Assembly (NCBI RefSeq): GCF_014145395.1
Contig: NZ_JACHTE010000004.1
Location: 124,001-188,000 of the forward strand
DNA: 64,000 nucleotides
Reading direction: 5' to 3'
DNA from: Marilutibacter penaei
GTDB taxonomy: Bacteria > Pseudomonadota > Gammaproteobacteria > Xanthomonadales > Xanthomonadaceae
The notes below the pieces were generated by a model. It saw only the letters and a list, made by a program, of their open reading frames with translations, searched no databases and was not told the origin of the DNA. The translations under genes were made by a program, and so were the position numbers. Shown here in pieces: positions 38,921 to 54,551 of the stretch (positions are counted from its first letter, which is position 1; the number at the start of each line of letters is the position of its first letter).

Positions 38921-39474
38921 CGCTGAAGAACACCGAGCATCGCTGGGGCGCGGTCAGCCAGGGGTTGCACTGGCTCATCATGCTGCTGATCCTCGGCCTC
39001 GCCATCGTCGGACTCAGCCTGGATGCGCTACCGCGCTCGCCGAAGTACTTCTGGGTCTATGACCTGCACAAGTCGACCGGACTGCTGGTGCTGGCGCTGG
39101 TGATCGTGCGCCTGGGGTGGCGGCTGTACGCGGGCACTCCGCGGCCGGTCGCCGGGACGCCGCCGTGGCAGGCGGCGATCGCCGGAGCCACCCATTGGAT
39201 CCTCTACGGCCTCATCCTCGCAATGCCCCTGTCGGGGTGGCTGTACGACTCGGCCAGTGGATTGCGGCCGCTGAAGTGGTTTGGCGTCGCTACCGTCCCC
39301 AAGCTGTCGCCCCCGGACGAGGGCCTGGCCGACCTCGCCCGCGACGCGCATGAATGGCTGTTCTGGGTACTGGTCGCGCTGGTCGCCCTGCACGCCGGCG
39401 CCGCGTTCTACCATCACGTCTTCCAGCGCGACGAGACCCTGCGGCGCATGCTGCCGGGACGCCGCGCCCCCTGA
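38917..39474 (+). CDS. Cytochrome b561 family protein
   Basis: A 185-residue di-heme b-type cytochrome of the inner membrane with four helices. Candidate heme ligands are His18 (GLHWLIM), His in YDLHKSTGLLVL, His in DAHEWLFWV and His in ALHAGAAFYHH. It resembles CybB, which oxidises quinol. It is sandwiched between two YceI genes, a conserved yceJ/yceI-like arrangement suggesting that the YceI proteins bring or take an isoprenoid quinone-like molecule. Confidence 0.9.
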   Translation: MTLKNTEHRWGAVSQGLHWLIMLLILGLAIVGLSLDALPRSPKYFWVYDLHKSTGLLVLALVIVRLGWRLYAGTPRPVAGTPPWQAAIAGATHWILYGLILAMPLSGWLYDSASGLRPLKWFGVATVPKLSPPDEGLADLARDAHEWLFWVLVALVALHAGAAFYHHVFQRDETLRRMLPGRRAP

Positions 39475-39488
39475 GCACCGGAGTTGCC

Positions 39489-40043
39489 ATGTCCTTCCAT
39501 CGCCTGGCCCTCGCCGCCGCCCTGGCCCTGCCGACACTGCCCGCACTCGCGGCGGAGTATGCGCAGCAACCCGGGTCGGCCCTGACATTCGCAAGCAAGT
39601 ACGACGGCGAAGTCTTCGTCGGACGCTTTCCCGACTTCCGTACGACCCTGCATTTCGACCCGGCGGACCTGTCGTCGGCACGGCTCGACGTCGCCATCCC
39701 GCTGGCAAGCGCCACGACGAAGAATGCCGACCGCGACGAAACGCTGCTCGGCGCCGACTTCTTCTTCGTCAGCCGGTTCCCCGAAGCCCGCTATACCGCC
39801 ACCGCGTTCCGCCGGCTCGACGATGGGCGCTACGCCGCCGATGGCACCCTGAGCCTGCGCGGCATCAGCCAGCCGGTGACACTGACCTTCGAGTGGACAC
39901 CGGGCGAGGCCCCGGTGCTGAACGGCCAGGCCAGCGTGCCCCGCCTCGCCTTCGAGGTCGGGGCCGGCGACTGGGCGGATACCGACACCCTGCCGGACGC
40001 GGTCGCGGTCAGCACCCGCGTCGTGTTCAGGAGGGCCGACTGA
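39489..40043 (+). CDS. YceI family periplasmic protein, second copy
   Basis: A 184-residue protein with a signal peptide (LALAAALALPTLPALA) and a compact YceI domain: SALTFASKYDGEVFVGRFPDF, SARLDVAIPLASATT, FVSRFPEARYTA and LSLRGISQPVTLTFEW. It starts 14 nt after the b561 gene and lacks the acidic tail of the first copy. It closes the three-gene unit. Confidence 0.9.
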   Translation: MSFHRLALAAALALPTLPALAAEYAQQPGSALTFASKYDGEVFVGRFPDFRTTLHFDPADLSSARLDVAIPLASATTKNADRDETLLGADFFFVSRFPEARYTATAFRRLDDGRYAADGTLSLRGISQPVTLTFEWTPGEAPVLNGQASVPRLAFEVGAGDWADTDTLPDAVAVSTRVVFRRAD

Positions 40044-40047
40044 GCGC

Positions 40048-40302
40048 TCAATCGCCCAGGAATGCCGACAGGCGGCCGGCGTCGAAGGGCCAGTCCAGTT
40101 CCCGCCCGTCACCCTGGCGGAGCACCGGCACGCGGGCGCCGTAACGCGCCTCCAGGGCCGGCACGTCGTCGATGAACACGCTCTCGAAGTCGGGGGCACG
40201 CACCGCGGCGAGGACCTCCAGCGCGAGGTCGCAGAGATGGCAGTCGTCGCGCTGGTAGAGCACCAGCAGCGACGGAGGCTGAACGCTTGGGGCAGTCTTC
40301 AC
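40048..40302 (-). CDS. Glutaredoxin-like protein (DUF836)
   Basis: An 84-residue thioredoxin-fold protein with the CHLC redox motif in LYQRDDCHLCDLALEVL, the cis-Pro in ARVPVLRQGDGREL and WPFDAGRLSAFL at the end. The start is GTG at 40302. DUF836/NrdH-like proteins of this type often occur as singletons; the partner is unknown. It converges with the YceI operon with only 4 nt between the stops. Confidence 0.85.
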   Translation of the reverse strand: MKTAPSVQPPSLLVLYQRDDCHLCDLALEVLAAVRAPDFESVFIDDVPALEARYGARVPVLRQGDGRELDWPFDAGRLSAFLGD

Positions 40303-40394
40303 GGCGGCGGAACGGACGGTAGCGGAGGGACCGGGGCGGGCCCGTAGAATAACGGGTTACCCGCTTGCCATCCCTCGCGGGCCCAGGAGTCCCC

Positions 40395-41777
<1,383 letters not shown>

Positions 41778-41800
41778 CGCCGGCGATCGCCGCATGGAGA

Positions 41801-41830
41801 GGGAGCGAGGCGGTTTCCCGCCCCGCTCCC
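41801..41830. terminator. Hairpin between convergent sdaA and subtilase genes
   Basis: Outer stem GGGAGCG/CGCTCCC and inner stem GGCGG/CCGCC with a 4-nt loop; one mismatch separates them. Only a short GTCTT follows, so it is a weak intrinsic terminator placed between convergent genes. Confidence 0.5.
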
Positions 41831-41855
41831 GTCTTGCCGGTCGGTTCCGGGTCTG

Positions 41856-43676
41856 TCAGTAGAGGCCCAGCAGCGTGACGTTGCTGAATGCCGTCTCGCC
41901 CACGACGCGCACGAAGTAGTTGCCGGCGGCGGGGTTGGTGATGACCACGGCTTCGTTGTTGCCCGGGCGCGCCGACTTGCGGTCATGGTCGGCTTCCGAT
42001 GCCGGGCGGTCGTAGGCCACGTAGATCGAGACGTCGCCGCTGCCGCCGTAGGTCCGCAGGTTGAGGCTGCGGGTCCCGGCGGGAACCGTGAGCTGGTACA
42101 GCGTGCCGTCGCCGGCCGCACCCATCAGTCCCGTTTCCGGCACGCGGTTGGGAAGCGGCGTGGCATCCTCGGACGGAAGCACCTCGGTCGCGTTGGCGAC
42201 CGCCAGCGCGGCATTGAGGATGCCCGGGCCCTGCGGCTTGTTGCTCGGCGGCGCAACGGTGAACGGCGAAACGCTCGCGCGGAGCACGTTCTTCACTTGC
42301 GCCGGGGTGAGCGGATCCAGGCCCGCGGAGACCGCGGCAGCCTGCATCAGGGCCACGGTCGCGGCCACGTGCGGCGCCGCCTGCGAAGTGCCGATCATGC
42401 CGAGGATCGCATCACCCTCGGGGCTCGGTACCGGCTCGGCTTCGCTGCTGTTGCCAAGCGACCAGATCCAGCGGTTCTCGGGGTCCGTGCCGCTGGTGGC
42501 GTTTCCGCCCGGCGCCGACAGCGTGACGGGCGCGCCATAGTTGGAGAAGTACGACCGCGCGCCATCGCTGCCCGAGGCGCCGACCGTGATCACGCCCTCG
42601 CAGCTGGCGGGCGAGAAGTTGGTCGCGTCCATGTTGTCGTTGCCGGCGGCAACCACCACGGTCACGCCCCGGCTGATCGCGCCGTCGATCGCCGCCTGCG
42701 TCACCGGGTCCTGGTTGCACTTGCGCTCGCCGCCCAGGCTGAGGTTGATCACTTCAGCCGGGGTCGGGTTGTCCGGAACTCCGTCGACGCTGCCACCGGA
42801 GGCCCAGGTGATGGCGTCGGCGATGTCGGAAGTGTAGCCGCCGCCACGACCCAGGACGCGGACCGGCTGCACCTTCGCGTTGAACGCAATGCCCGCGAGG
42901 CCGAAGCCGTTGTTCGTCACCGCGGCGACGGTGCCGGCCACATGGGTGCCATGCCAGCTGCTGATGTCCTTCGCGGTGAAGTCGCCCGGGTCATGCGCAT
43001 CCGCATCACGGCCGTCGCCGTCGCCGGCAACCGCGGGATCGTTGATGAAGTCGTAGCCGGGGATGATGTTGGCATCGAGATCGCGATGGTCGACATAACC
43101 GGTGTCGAGCACCGCGACCACCACGCCCTCACCGGTCGAGGTATCCCACGCCGTGGGCGCATGGATGCCGACGCTGGTGTTCTGGAAATCCCACTGCAGC
43201 TCTTCGAAATAGGTGTCGTCGGGGACGAAATCCATGGCGTGCTTGAGGAAGTCTTCCTGCACGTACTCGACGGAGGGATCCGCCCTGAGCTGGTCGACCA
43301 GGCGCGCGGACTCGACGCGATCCAGCTTGCGCGACACGCGAACGACCTCGGCGCCCGTGGAGAGCCGTCGGATGTGCTCCGCACCCAGCGCCGAACGCGA
43401 GTCGGCACGCACGCCGGCCCTCGTCGCCGCGGCGCGGACATTGCCCGCGACGTCGACCCGAGCCGCCCGTGCGGTGCTGCTCGTGCGGTACTTGACGATG
43501 AAGCGGTCGTTGCCGGCGACGTCGTTCGCACCGGACAGGGTCGCCATCGGCCGGACCTGCTGCTTCATGGGAGGCATGGCAGACGGGCCGGCCGCGAGTG
43601 CGGTGCCGGCGCAGAGCGCGGCCACGATGGCGGCGGCGAGCGGGGCCTGGACGGCCTTGTGGAGCTTTGTCTTCAT
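41856..43676 (-). CDS. Secreted S8 subtilisin-like serine protease
   Basis: A 606-residue extracellular protease precursor. Signal peptide (AAAIVAALCAGTALA), an I9-type propeptide ending near residue 150 (RFIVKYRTS to VEYVQEDFLKH), and a peptidase S8 domain with Asp191 (VAVLDTGY), His242 (SSWHGTHVAGT), oxyanion Asn346 (AAGND) and Ser431 (GMIGTSQAAPHVA). A C-terminal PPC-like beta domain follows (about 520-606, GTLYQLTVPAGTRSLNLRTYGG), usually removed on maturation. This is the fungal/bacterial extracellular type common in Xanthomonas and Lysobacter. It lies directly downstream of the adhesin gene on the same strand. Confidence 0.93.
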   Translation of the reverse strand: MKTKLHKAVQAPLAAAIVAALCAGTALAAGPSAMPPMKQQVRPMATLSGANDVAGNDRFIVKYRTSSTARAARVDVAGNVRAAATRAGVRADSRSALGAEHIRRLSTGAEVVRVSRKLDRVESARLVDQLRADPSVEYVQEDFLKHAMDFVPDDTYFEELQWDFQNTSVGIHAPTAWDTSTGEGVVVAVLDTGYVDHRDLDANIIPGYDFINDPAVAGDGDGRDADAHDPGDFTAKDISSWHGTHVAGTVAAVTNNGFGLAGIAFNAKVQPVRVLGRGGGYTSDIADAITWASGGSVDGVPDNPTPAEVINLSLGGERKCNQDPVTQAAIDGAISRGVTVVVAAGNDNMDATNFSPASCEGVITVGASGSDGARSYFSNYGAPVTLSAPGGNATSGTDPENRWIWSLGNSSEAEPVPSPEGDAILGMIGTSQAAPHVAATVALMQAAAVSAGLDPLTPAQVKNVLRASVSPFTVAPPSNKPQGPGILNAALAVANATEVLPSEDATPLPNRVPETGLMGAAGDGTLYQLTVPAGTRSLNLRTYGGSGDVSIYVAYDRPASEADHDRKSARPGNNEAVVITNPAAGNYFVRVVGETAFSNVTLLGLY

Positions 43677-43784
43677 TGCGTTTTCTCGTTTGTCTTGCCA
43701 GAAGGGGCATCAGGAAACAGAAGCGCCCATCGCCGTGCCTGCCGGCGGGCCTTACCCGATGCTTGGATGGAGAAGGAAGTCGGT

Positions 43785-43802
43785 CGGGGCGATCCTTCGC
43801 CC
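43785..43802 (-). terminator. Hairpin after the adhesin gene
   Basis: A 7-bp stem GGGGCGA/TCGCCCC with a 4-nt loop lies 11 nt past the adhesin stop; there is no T-run, so termination efficiency is doubtful and read-through into the subtilase is possible. Confidence 0.35.
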
Positions 43803-43813
43803 CATCTGATCGA

Positions 43814-49465
<5,652 letters not shown>

Positions 49466-49665
49466 TGCCGCGTTACTCCTGCCGTTTACCGTGTTGCAGG
49501 CGGCGGAAGGCAACGGGCATGAACGGGGGAACGCGAATGCCGCACTGCATCGCCTGCAGTTCGAAGATGATTCGCCCCCGCCATGGGCATTGGAACGGGA
49601 TGCGAATTGCGTCATCGTCCCGTCACCAATCGAAGCTATGGCCCGCGGCACCGCCTTGTCACGCG

Positions 49666-49707
49666 CGGCTTCTCGCTGAATACTCACGGCTTCTCACGTC
49701 GCCGTGA
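49666..49707. repeat. Direct repeat and palindrome in the adhesin/kinase divergent region
   Basis: CGGCTTCTC occurs at 49666-49674 and 49687-49695, spaced 21 bp (two helical turns), overlapping an inverted repeat TCACGGC/GCCGTGA (49684-49690, 49701-49707). This lies in the 289-nt gap between the adhesin start and the kinase start and could be a regulator site; no promoter was identified in that gap with confidence. Confidence 0.4.
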
Positions 49708-49754
49708 CATGAAGCACGTTTACGCGGTGACGGTTTCGAAGAGTCCGCGATCGC

Positions 49755-51143
49755 ATGCCCCGAACCTTCATCGACTGGCTTCGCCGCGCCCCCGTGCGCA
49801 ACGCCATCGACCGCCAGAACGCGCCAACCATGCAGGTCCTGCTCGCCTTCAACGGGGCGACGCTCGCCCTGAGCTGGCTGTGGCACCTGACCGCGCATGA
49901 GATCCCGGACGAGTGGCGCTTCGTGTTCGCCATGGACATCGTCACGATCGTGGTGGCCTTCATGGGAGTCGCACTGATACGGCTCGGGCGCTTCAGGGTA
50001 GCGGTGAAGCTCTACCTGGCCTGCCTGGTCGCGTCCAACTTCCTGACATACCGGCAGCTCGGTGCCTCGGACATGCTCATGGACCAGGCGACCATGATCC
50101 TGATCCTGGTGGTCAGTGGCCTGGTGCTGGGGCGACGCGCACTGTGGACCGCGTTCGGTCTGGTGGTCGCCATCCTCGTCACCGGTTTCGTCACCGATTG
50201 GCGCGCGTTGCCCGCCGGCATGGCATGGAACCGCACCGATCTCGTCAATGCACCCGGCCTCTTGCTGAGCTACACCGTCATCACCCTCGTGCTCGACCGC
50301 ACCGTCGATGCGCTGCGACGCAGCCTCGCGCAGGCCGACGCGCGCAGCCGGGCCCTGCGCCGGGAAGTCGCCCAGCGCGAACGTGCCCAGGCGCAGTTGA
50401 TCCAGTCCCAGAAGCGCGAAGCCACCGGACGGCTCGCAGCCGGCGTCGCCCACGATTTCGGCAACCTGCTGAACGTCATCAAGGGGTTCACGACGCAGCG
50501 CGACGCCAGTGCCACGCTATCCGATGCCCAACATGCGCGGGCGATGGAAGAAGCACTGGAAGGCATCGAGGACGTCGCCGATCGCGGCATCGCCACCACC
50601 CGCAAGCTCCTGACCTTCAACCGGGAAGACGAGCTCACGCTGGAGTGGTTCGATCCGGGCGCGGTCCTGCAGAGCCTGCGACCGGTGCTTGCCCAGCTCT
50701 TCCCGCCCACGGTACGCCTCGAGATCGCAGCAGAACCGTCGCCGTGGCGCATCCACCTCGACAAGAACGAGTTCGAGCTGATGGTCCTCAACATCGCCGC
50801 CAACGCGCGCGACGCCATGCCCGAGGGCGGTCACTTTCGCATCGACGCGGCAACCTCGGGCGAACACCGCTTCGAAATCCGCTTCGCCGACGACGGGAGC
50901 GGGATGGATGCGACCACGCGCGACCGCGTCTTCCAGCCGTTCTTCAGCACCAAATCCCCCGGCCAGGGCACCGGGCTGGGACTTTCCGTGGTCCATGACC
51001 TGGTCACCTTGGCCGGCGGCACGATCGGCCTGGAGACTGCGCCCGGGCAAGGCACCTGCGTGCGGATCCTGCTGCCGGCGAAGCGCACCACGCCCGACCT
51101 ACCGCCTTCCGACGCCCGTCAGGCCCCCAGCGCCAGGACGTAA
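49755..51143 (+). CDS. Membrane sensor histidine kinase
   Basis: A 462-residue kinase. The first 190 residues carry about five or six transmembrane helices with little periplasmic sequence, then a short coiled coil (ADARSRALRREVAQRERAQAQ), a HisKA-like domain with GVAHDFGNLLNVI and an HATPase_c domain (NIAANARDAM, DDGSGMD, GTGLGLSVVHDL). The H-box has Gly where this subgroup usually reads HDFNNLL. The start at 49755 has no strong ribosome-binding site. Its 3' end overlaps by 25 bp the convergent response-regulator gene, its probable partner. The signal is unknown. Confidence 0.85.
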   Translation: MPRTFIDWLRRAPVRNAIDRQNAPTMQVLLAFNGATLALSWLWHLTAHEIPDEWRFVFAMDIVTIVVAFMGVALIRLGRFRVAVKLYLACLVASNFLTYRQLGASDMLMDQATMILILVVSGLVLGRRALWTAFGLVVAILVTGFVTDWRALPAGMAWNRTDLVNAPGLLLSYTVITLVLDRTVDALRRSLAQADARSRALRREVAQRERAQAQLIQSQKREATGRLAAGVAHDFGNLLNVIKGFTTQRDASATLSDAQHARAMEEALEGIEDVADRGIATTRKLLTFNREDELTLEWFDPGAVLQSLRPVLAQLFPPTVRLEIAAEPSPWRIHLDKNEFELMVLNIAANARDAMPEGGHFRIDAATSGEHRFEIRFADDGSGMDATTRDRVFQPFFSTKSPGQGTGLGLSVVHDLVTLAGGTIGLETAPGQGTCVRILLPAKRTTPDLPPSDARQAPSART

Positions 51144-51832
51144 CCGCGTCCGTGCGCGGCGCTCAGGGGCAATGGGCACCCCGCCACGCGTTCGACCTTG
51201 CGTCGCAGGCGATGGAGCAGCGAATCCAGCCGGTGCGGGTCGTAATCGTGCACGTTGTCGGTGAGTGACGCGATGATGTCCTCACGCTGCACGATCTCGC
51301 CATCGTGCCGGGCCAGGAGGTCCAGCACGCGACGCTCCGCTTCGGTCAAGGCGACCTCCGCGCCCTCCGGGCTGGACAGCACCCAGCCCCCCCGCATGAG
51401 CTGCCAGCCGTCCGCTCGGGGGGCGACAGGCGGCTCAAGTCGCCGCGCGACGCTGTACAACGTCGCCGCCAGCAGGTCGAGCTCGACCGGCTTGGCGAGA
51501 TAGGCATCCGCACCGTCGCTCAGGCCGCGTACGCGATCCGGGGTGCCGTTGCGGCCCGTGAGCATGACCACGCCCATGGCGGGATGGGAGGCGCGCACCT
51601 GCCGCACGACGGTGAAGCCATCGGAGTCAGGCAAGCCGACATCCAGCACCAGCAGATCGAAGCGTTCGCTGCGCAGGAAGCCATCCAGCTCAGCCGCCGT
51701 CTCCATGCTGGTCACCGTGAAACCGAAGTTCCGCAGGCCCGGTTCGAGTACCCGCTCGCGCAGCAACCGGTCATCCTCGAGCAAGGCGACCCGCAGCGAT
51801 GCTTTCGGCTCTGTCTGGGCGCCCACGTCCAT
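51119..51832 (-). CDS. OmpR/PhoB-family response regulator
   Basis: A 237-residue DNA-binding regulator. The receiver has the acidic pair in LLEDDRLL, phospho-acceptor Asp in LLVLDVGLPDSDGF, and switch Lys in AYLAKPVELD; the C-terminal winged helix shows LTEAERRVLDLLARHDGEIVQREDII and LLHRLRRKVERV. The ATG at 51832 has AGAGGA upstream; longer in-frame readings to 51937 are not supported. The convergent, overlapping kinase gene is the likely cognate partner; targets may include the neighbouring chitinase and adhesin (inference from proximity). Confidence 0.87.
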   Translation of the reverse strand: MDVGAQTEPKASLRVALLEDDRLLRERVLEPGLRNFGFTVTSMETAAELDGFLRSERFDLLVLDVGLPDSDGFTVVRQVRASHPAMGVVMLTGRNGTPDRVRGLSDGADAYLAKPVELDLLAATLYSVARRLEPPVAPRADGWQLMRGGWVLSSPEGAEVALTEAERRVLDLLARHDGEIVQREDIIASLTDNVHDYDPHRLDSLLHRLRRKVERVAGCPLPLSAAHGRGYVLALGA

Positions 51833-52256
51833 CGATCCTCTGGAGAGACCTCCATGGCGATGGTAACCGACGCCCCGCCGGCGCCTTGGACAACACGCCG
51901 ATGTCCCCCAGGACCTGACGATTGACCGCAAGGTCAAGAATTCATCTGTGAACGCCTACACAATCCTTATGAAATAAGGTTGACAACGATATCAATCAGG
52001 CACAGCCTCGCGGTCACAGGGGCGGAGATTGCGTTCGGCGTGTGTCACACGCGCGGATCTCGAAGGAACCGGCATGGCCTGGCGCCAGCCCGGCAATCCG
52101 CGGGTCCCTGTAGCGCATTCGATGCCCGATTCGAGGAGGCACAAGCCTCCCGCGCCTGACCGGGGGCATCGCCCCCATTGCATCGCACCGAGGGGACGTG
52201 GGCCGGCCGCATGGGAGCGGCCCGATCGCATCGCATCCGTTCTATGGAGAGACGTC
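51833..52256. other. 424-nt regulatory region between the response regulator and chitinase genes
   Basis: No gene was seen. The part around 51930-52000 is unusually AT-rich for this genome. It holds a perfect palindrome CCTTAT-GAA-ATAAGG (51965-51979), an adjoining TTGACA (51980-51985) without a good -10, a 15-nt palindrome centred on 52045 (GCGTGTG-T-CACACGC), and two leader hairpins: GGAGGC/GCCTCC (52135-52150) and GGGGGC/GCCCCC (52162-52176). Together these suggest a regulated chitinase promoter and a structured leader of unknown behaviour. Confidence 0.55.
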
Positions 52257-54341
52257 ATGAATCCGCTTGTGAAAGCAGCCAGACCCGGAAGTCTGCTGGT
52301 GTCGTGCATCCTCGCCGCACTCGCATTTGCCCCCCACCACGCACGCGCCGCCCAGTGCGACGCCGTGCCGGCGTGGAATCCCGGCACCGTCTACAACCCT
52401 GGTGACCGATTGCAGTACCAGAACCGCCTGTACCAGGCCAAGGTCCCGATCTGGAACGCGCCGCCCACGCACTGCCCGAGCTGCGGGTGGTACGAGGATC
52501 TGGGCGCCTGCGACGACAGCCCGCCCCCCGACAACGAAGCGCCGTCGGTCGCCATCACCGCGCCCGCCGATCGCTCAAGCCACCCGGCAGGCACGGCCCT
52601 GGCCGTCAGCGCGAACGCCAGCGACCGCGACGGTGCAGTGGCGCGCGTCGAGTTCTTCCGCGGCACCACCTCGCTCGGCAGCGACACCAGCGCGCCCTAC
52701 AGCGTGAGCTGGACCAACCCCGTCGCAGGCACCTACCGCTTGACCGCGGTGGCCACGGACGACGACAACGCCAGCACCACCTCGGCTCCGGTCGAAGTCA
52801 CGATCACCACCACCACGCCACCCGACGACAGCACGCCACCCAGCGTGCCGGCCGGACTGGCCTCGAGTGCGCAGACCTCCACCAGCATCACCGTGCAGTG
52901 GACCGCGTCCACCGACAACGCCGGCGGCAGCGGCGTGGCCGGCTACGACGTCTATCGCGACGGCCAGCTCGTCGGCTCCCCGGCACAGACCCGCTTCACC
53001 GACCTGGGCCTGGCGTCGGGCACGCAGTACAGCTATGCCGTGGCCGCCCGCGATGCCGCCGGCAACGTCTCGGCACGGAGCCAGGCGATCCTCGTCAGCA
53101 CCCGTGACGACGATCCACCGCCGGGCGACGGCAAGAACGTGATCGGCTACTTCACCCAGTGGGGCATCTACGGCCGTAACTACCGGGTCAAGGACATCGA
53201 CACCAGCGGTGCGGCCGCACGCCTGACGCACATCAACTATGCGTTCGGCAACGTCCGGAACAACCGCTGCGAGGTGGGCAGGACGATCCCGTCCAATCCC
53301 AATACCGGTGAGGGTGGCGATGCCTTCGCGGACTACACCAAGTCCTTCCCGGCCGACCAGAGCGTCGACGGCGTGGGCGACACCTGGGACCAGCCGCTGC
53401 GCGGCAACTGGAACCAGCTCAGGGAACTGAAGGCCAAGTATCCGAACATCAAGGTGCTGATCTCCCTGGGTGGGTGGACCTGGTCGCGCGGTTTCTCCGA
53501 GGCCGCCAAGCCCCAGAACCGCGAGGCGTTCGTGGCGTCCTGCATCGATGCCTACATCAAGGGCAACCTGCCCGTCACCGACGGGGCCGGCGGTGCCGGC
53601 GTGGCCGCGGGGGTGTTCGATGGCATCGATCTCGACTGGGAGTACCCGGTCGCCTGTGGCCTGACCTGTGGCTCGCCGGAGGACAACGCGAACTTCACCG
53701 CCTTGCTGGCCGAGTTCCGCCGCCAGCTGGATGCGCAGCGTCCGGGGCTGTTGCTGACAGTCGCCACCGGCGCCGGCATCGACAAGATCCGCGTCACCGA
53801 TCCGGGCACGTACCACCAGTACCTGGACTTCATCAACGTGATGACCTACGACTTCCACGGCGCGTGGGATCCGCGGACCAACCATCACTCGGCGCTGTTC
53901 GACTCGCCCAACGATCCGTCCACGGGCGACCAGGCGCTATACAACTCCAATGACGCGATCGAGGCCTACCTGAGCCGTGGCGTGCCCGCCCACAAGCTGA
54001 ACCTGGGTATCGGCTACTACGGCCGCGGCTGGACCAACGTGCCCAACGTCAACAACGGCCTGTACCAGAGCGGCACCGCGGCACCCGGTCGCTATGAGGC
54101 AGGCATCCAGGACTGGAAGGAACTGAAGAACCTGGGCTGGCCGAGCTTCACCGATCCGGACGCGCGGGCGCACTGGATCTACAACGGCACGACCTTCTGG
54201 AGCTTCGACGACCCGGCGCTGATCACCGAGAAGATGAGCTACGTGAAGGCACAGGGCCTGGGCGGCGCGTTCTTCTGGGAGTTCAGCGGTGACGACACCC
54301 AGGGCACGCTGACCCGCACGATCAGCAACGGCCTGAAGTAG
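52257..54341 (+). CDS. Secreted modular GH18 chitinase
   Basis: A 694-residue secreted chitinase. Order: signal peptide (LLVSCILAALAFAPHHARA); a CBM5/12-like chitin-binding module (about 36-85, AWNPGTVYNPGDRLQYQNRLYQAK); a bacterial Ig-like domain (about 97-185, PSVAITAPADRSSHPAGTALAV); a fibronectin type III domain (about 190-285); then the GH18 catalytic domain beginning NVIGYFTQWGIYGRNYRV. The active-site motif DGIDLDWE is at 455-462 with catalytic Glu462; MTYDFHGAW is also present. The start at 52257 has GGAGAG 7 nt upstream. Such enzymes degrade fungal or arthropod chitin. Confidence 0.95.
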   Translation: MNPLVKAARPGSLLVSCILAALAFAPHHARAAQCDAVPAWNPGTVYNPGDRLQYQNRLYQAKVPIWNAPPTHCPSCGWYEDLGACDDSPPPDNEAPSVAITAPADRSSHPAGTALAVSANASDRDGAVARVEFFRGTTSLGSDTSAPYSVSWTNPVAGTYRLTAVATDDDNASTTSAPVEVTITTTTPPDDSTPPSVPAGLASSAQTSTSITVQWTASTDNAGGSGVAGYDVYRDGQLVGSPAQTRFTDLGLASGTQYSYAVAARDAAGNVSARSQAILVSTRDDDPPPGDGKNVIGYFTQWGIYGRNYRVKDIDTSGAAARLTHINYAFGNVRNNRCEVGRTIPSNPNTGEGGDAFADYTKSFPADQSVDGVGDTWDQPLRGNWNQLRELKAKYPNIKVLISLGGWTWSRGFSEAAKPQNREAFVASCIDAYIKGNLPVTDGAGGAGVAAGVFDGIDLDWEYPVACGLTCGSPEDNANFTALLAEFRRQLDAQRPGLLLTVATGAGIDKIRVTDPGTYHQYLDFINVMTYDFHGAWDPRTNHHSALFDSPNDPSTGDQALYNSNDAIEAYLSRGVPAHKLNLGIGYYGRGWTNVPNVNNGLYQSGTAAPGRYEAGIQDWKELKNLGWPSFTDPDARAHWIYNGTTFWSFDDPALITEKMSYVKAQGLGGAFFWEFSGDDTQGTLTRTISNGLK

Positions 54342-54348
54342 TACCGGT

Positions 54349-54370
54349 GGGCCCGGGTTCGCCCGGGCCC
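54349..54370 (+). terminator. Hairpin immediately after the chitinase stop
   Basis: Perfect 9-bp stem GGGCCCGGG/CCCGGGCCC closed by a TTCG tetraloop, 7 nt after the stop codon. There is no T-run; it may protect the 3' end while the next hairpin terminates. Confidence 0.5.
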
Positions 54371-54421
54371 TCCACCCGACACGGCTCCTGGCCGTTACTT
54401 GCGCACCCCATGGTGCGAACG

Positions 54422-54460
54422 CGGGCGTCGGTATCCCCCTCGGGGCCGACGCCCGTTTTT
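54422..54460 (+). terminator. Rho-independent terminator of the chitinase gene
   Basis: A 10-bp stem CGGGCGTCGG/CCGACGCCCG whose loop contains an inner CCCC/GGGG pairing, followed directly by five T residues. It is the clearest intrinsic terminator in the window. Confidence 0.85.
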
Positions 54461-54505
54461 ACGTCCGCCGCATGCCCGTCACCTCCTCGTCCGGCACAAC
54501 GACGA

Positions 54506-54525
54506 ACGGCGCCTCGCGGCGCCGT
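54506..54525 (-). terminator. Candidate terminator of the metX-metB-hom operon
   Basis: An 8-bp stem ACGGCGCC/GGCGCCGT with loop TCGC lies 26 nt past the hom stop; on the minus strand it is followed by the T-containing TCGTCGTTGT. Confidence 0.55.
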
Positions 54526-54551
54526 GCGGATGCCCTGTCGCGATGCGTGCC

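Noticed and set aside
51833-51937. 35-residue N-terminal extension of the response regulator
   Set aside because: The added residues precede the normal receiver start and the ATG at 51832 has AGAGGA at the right distance.
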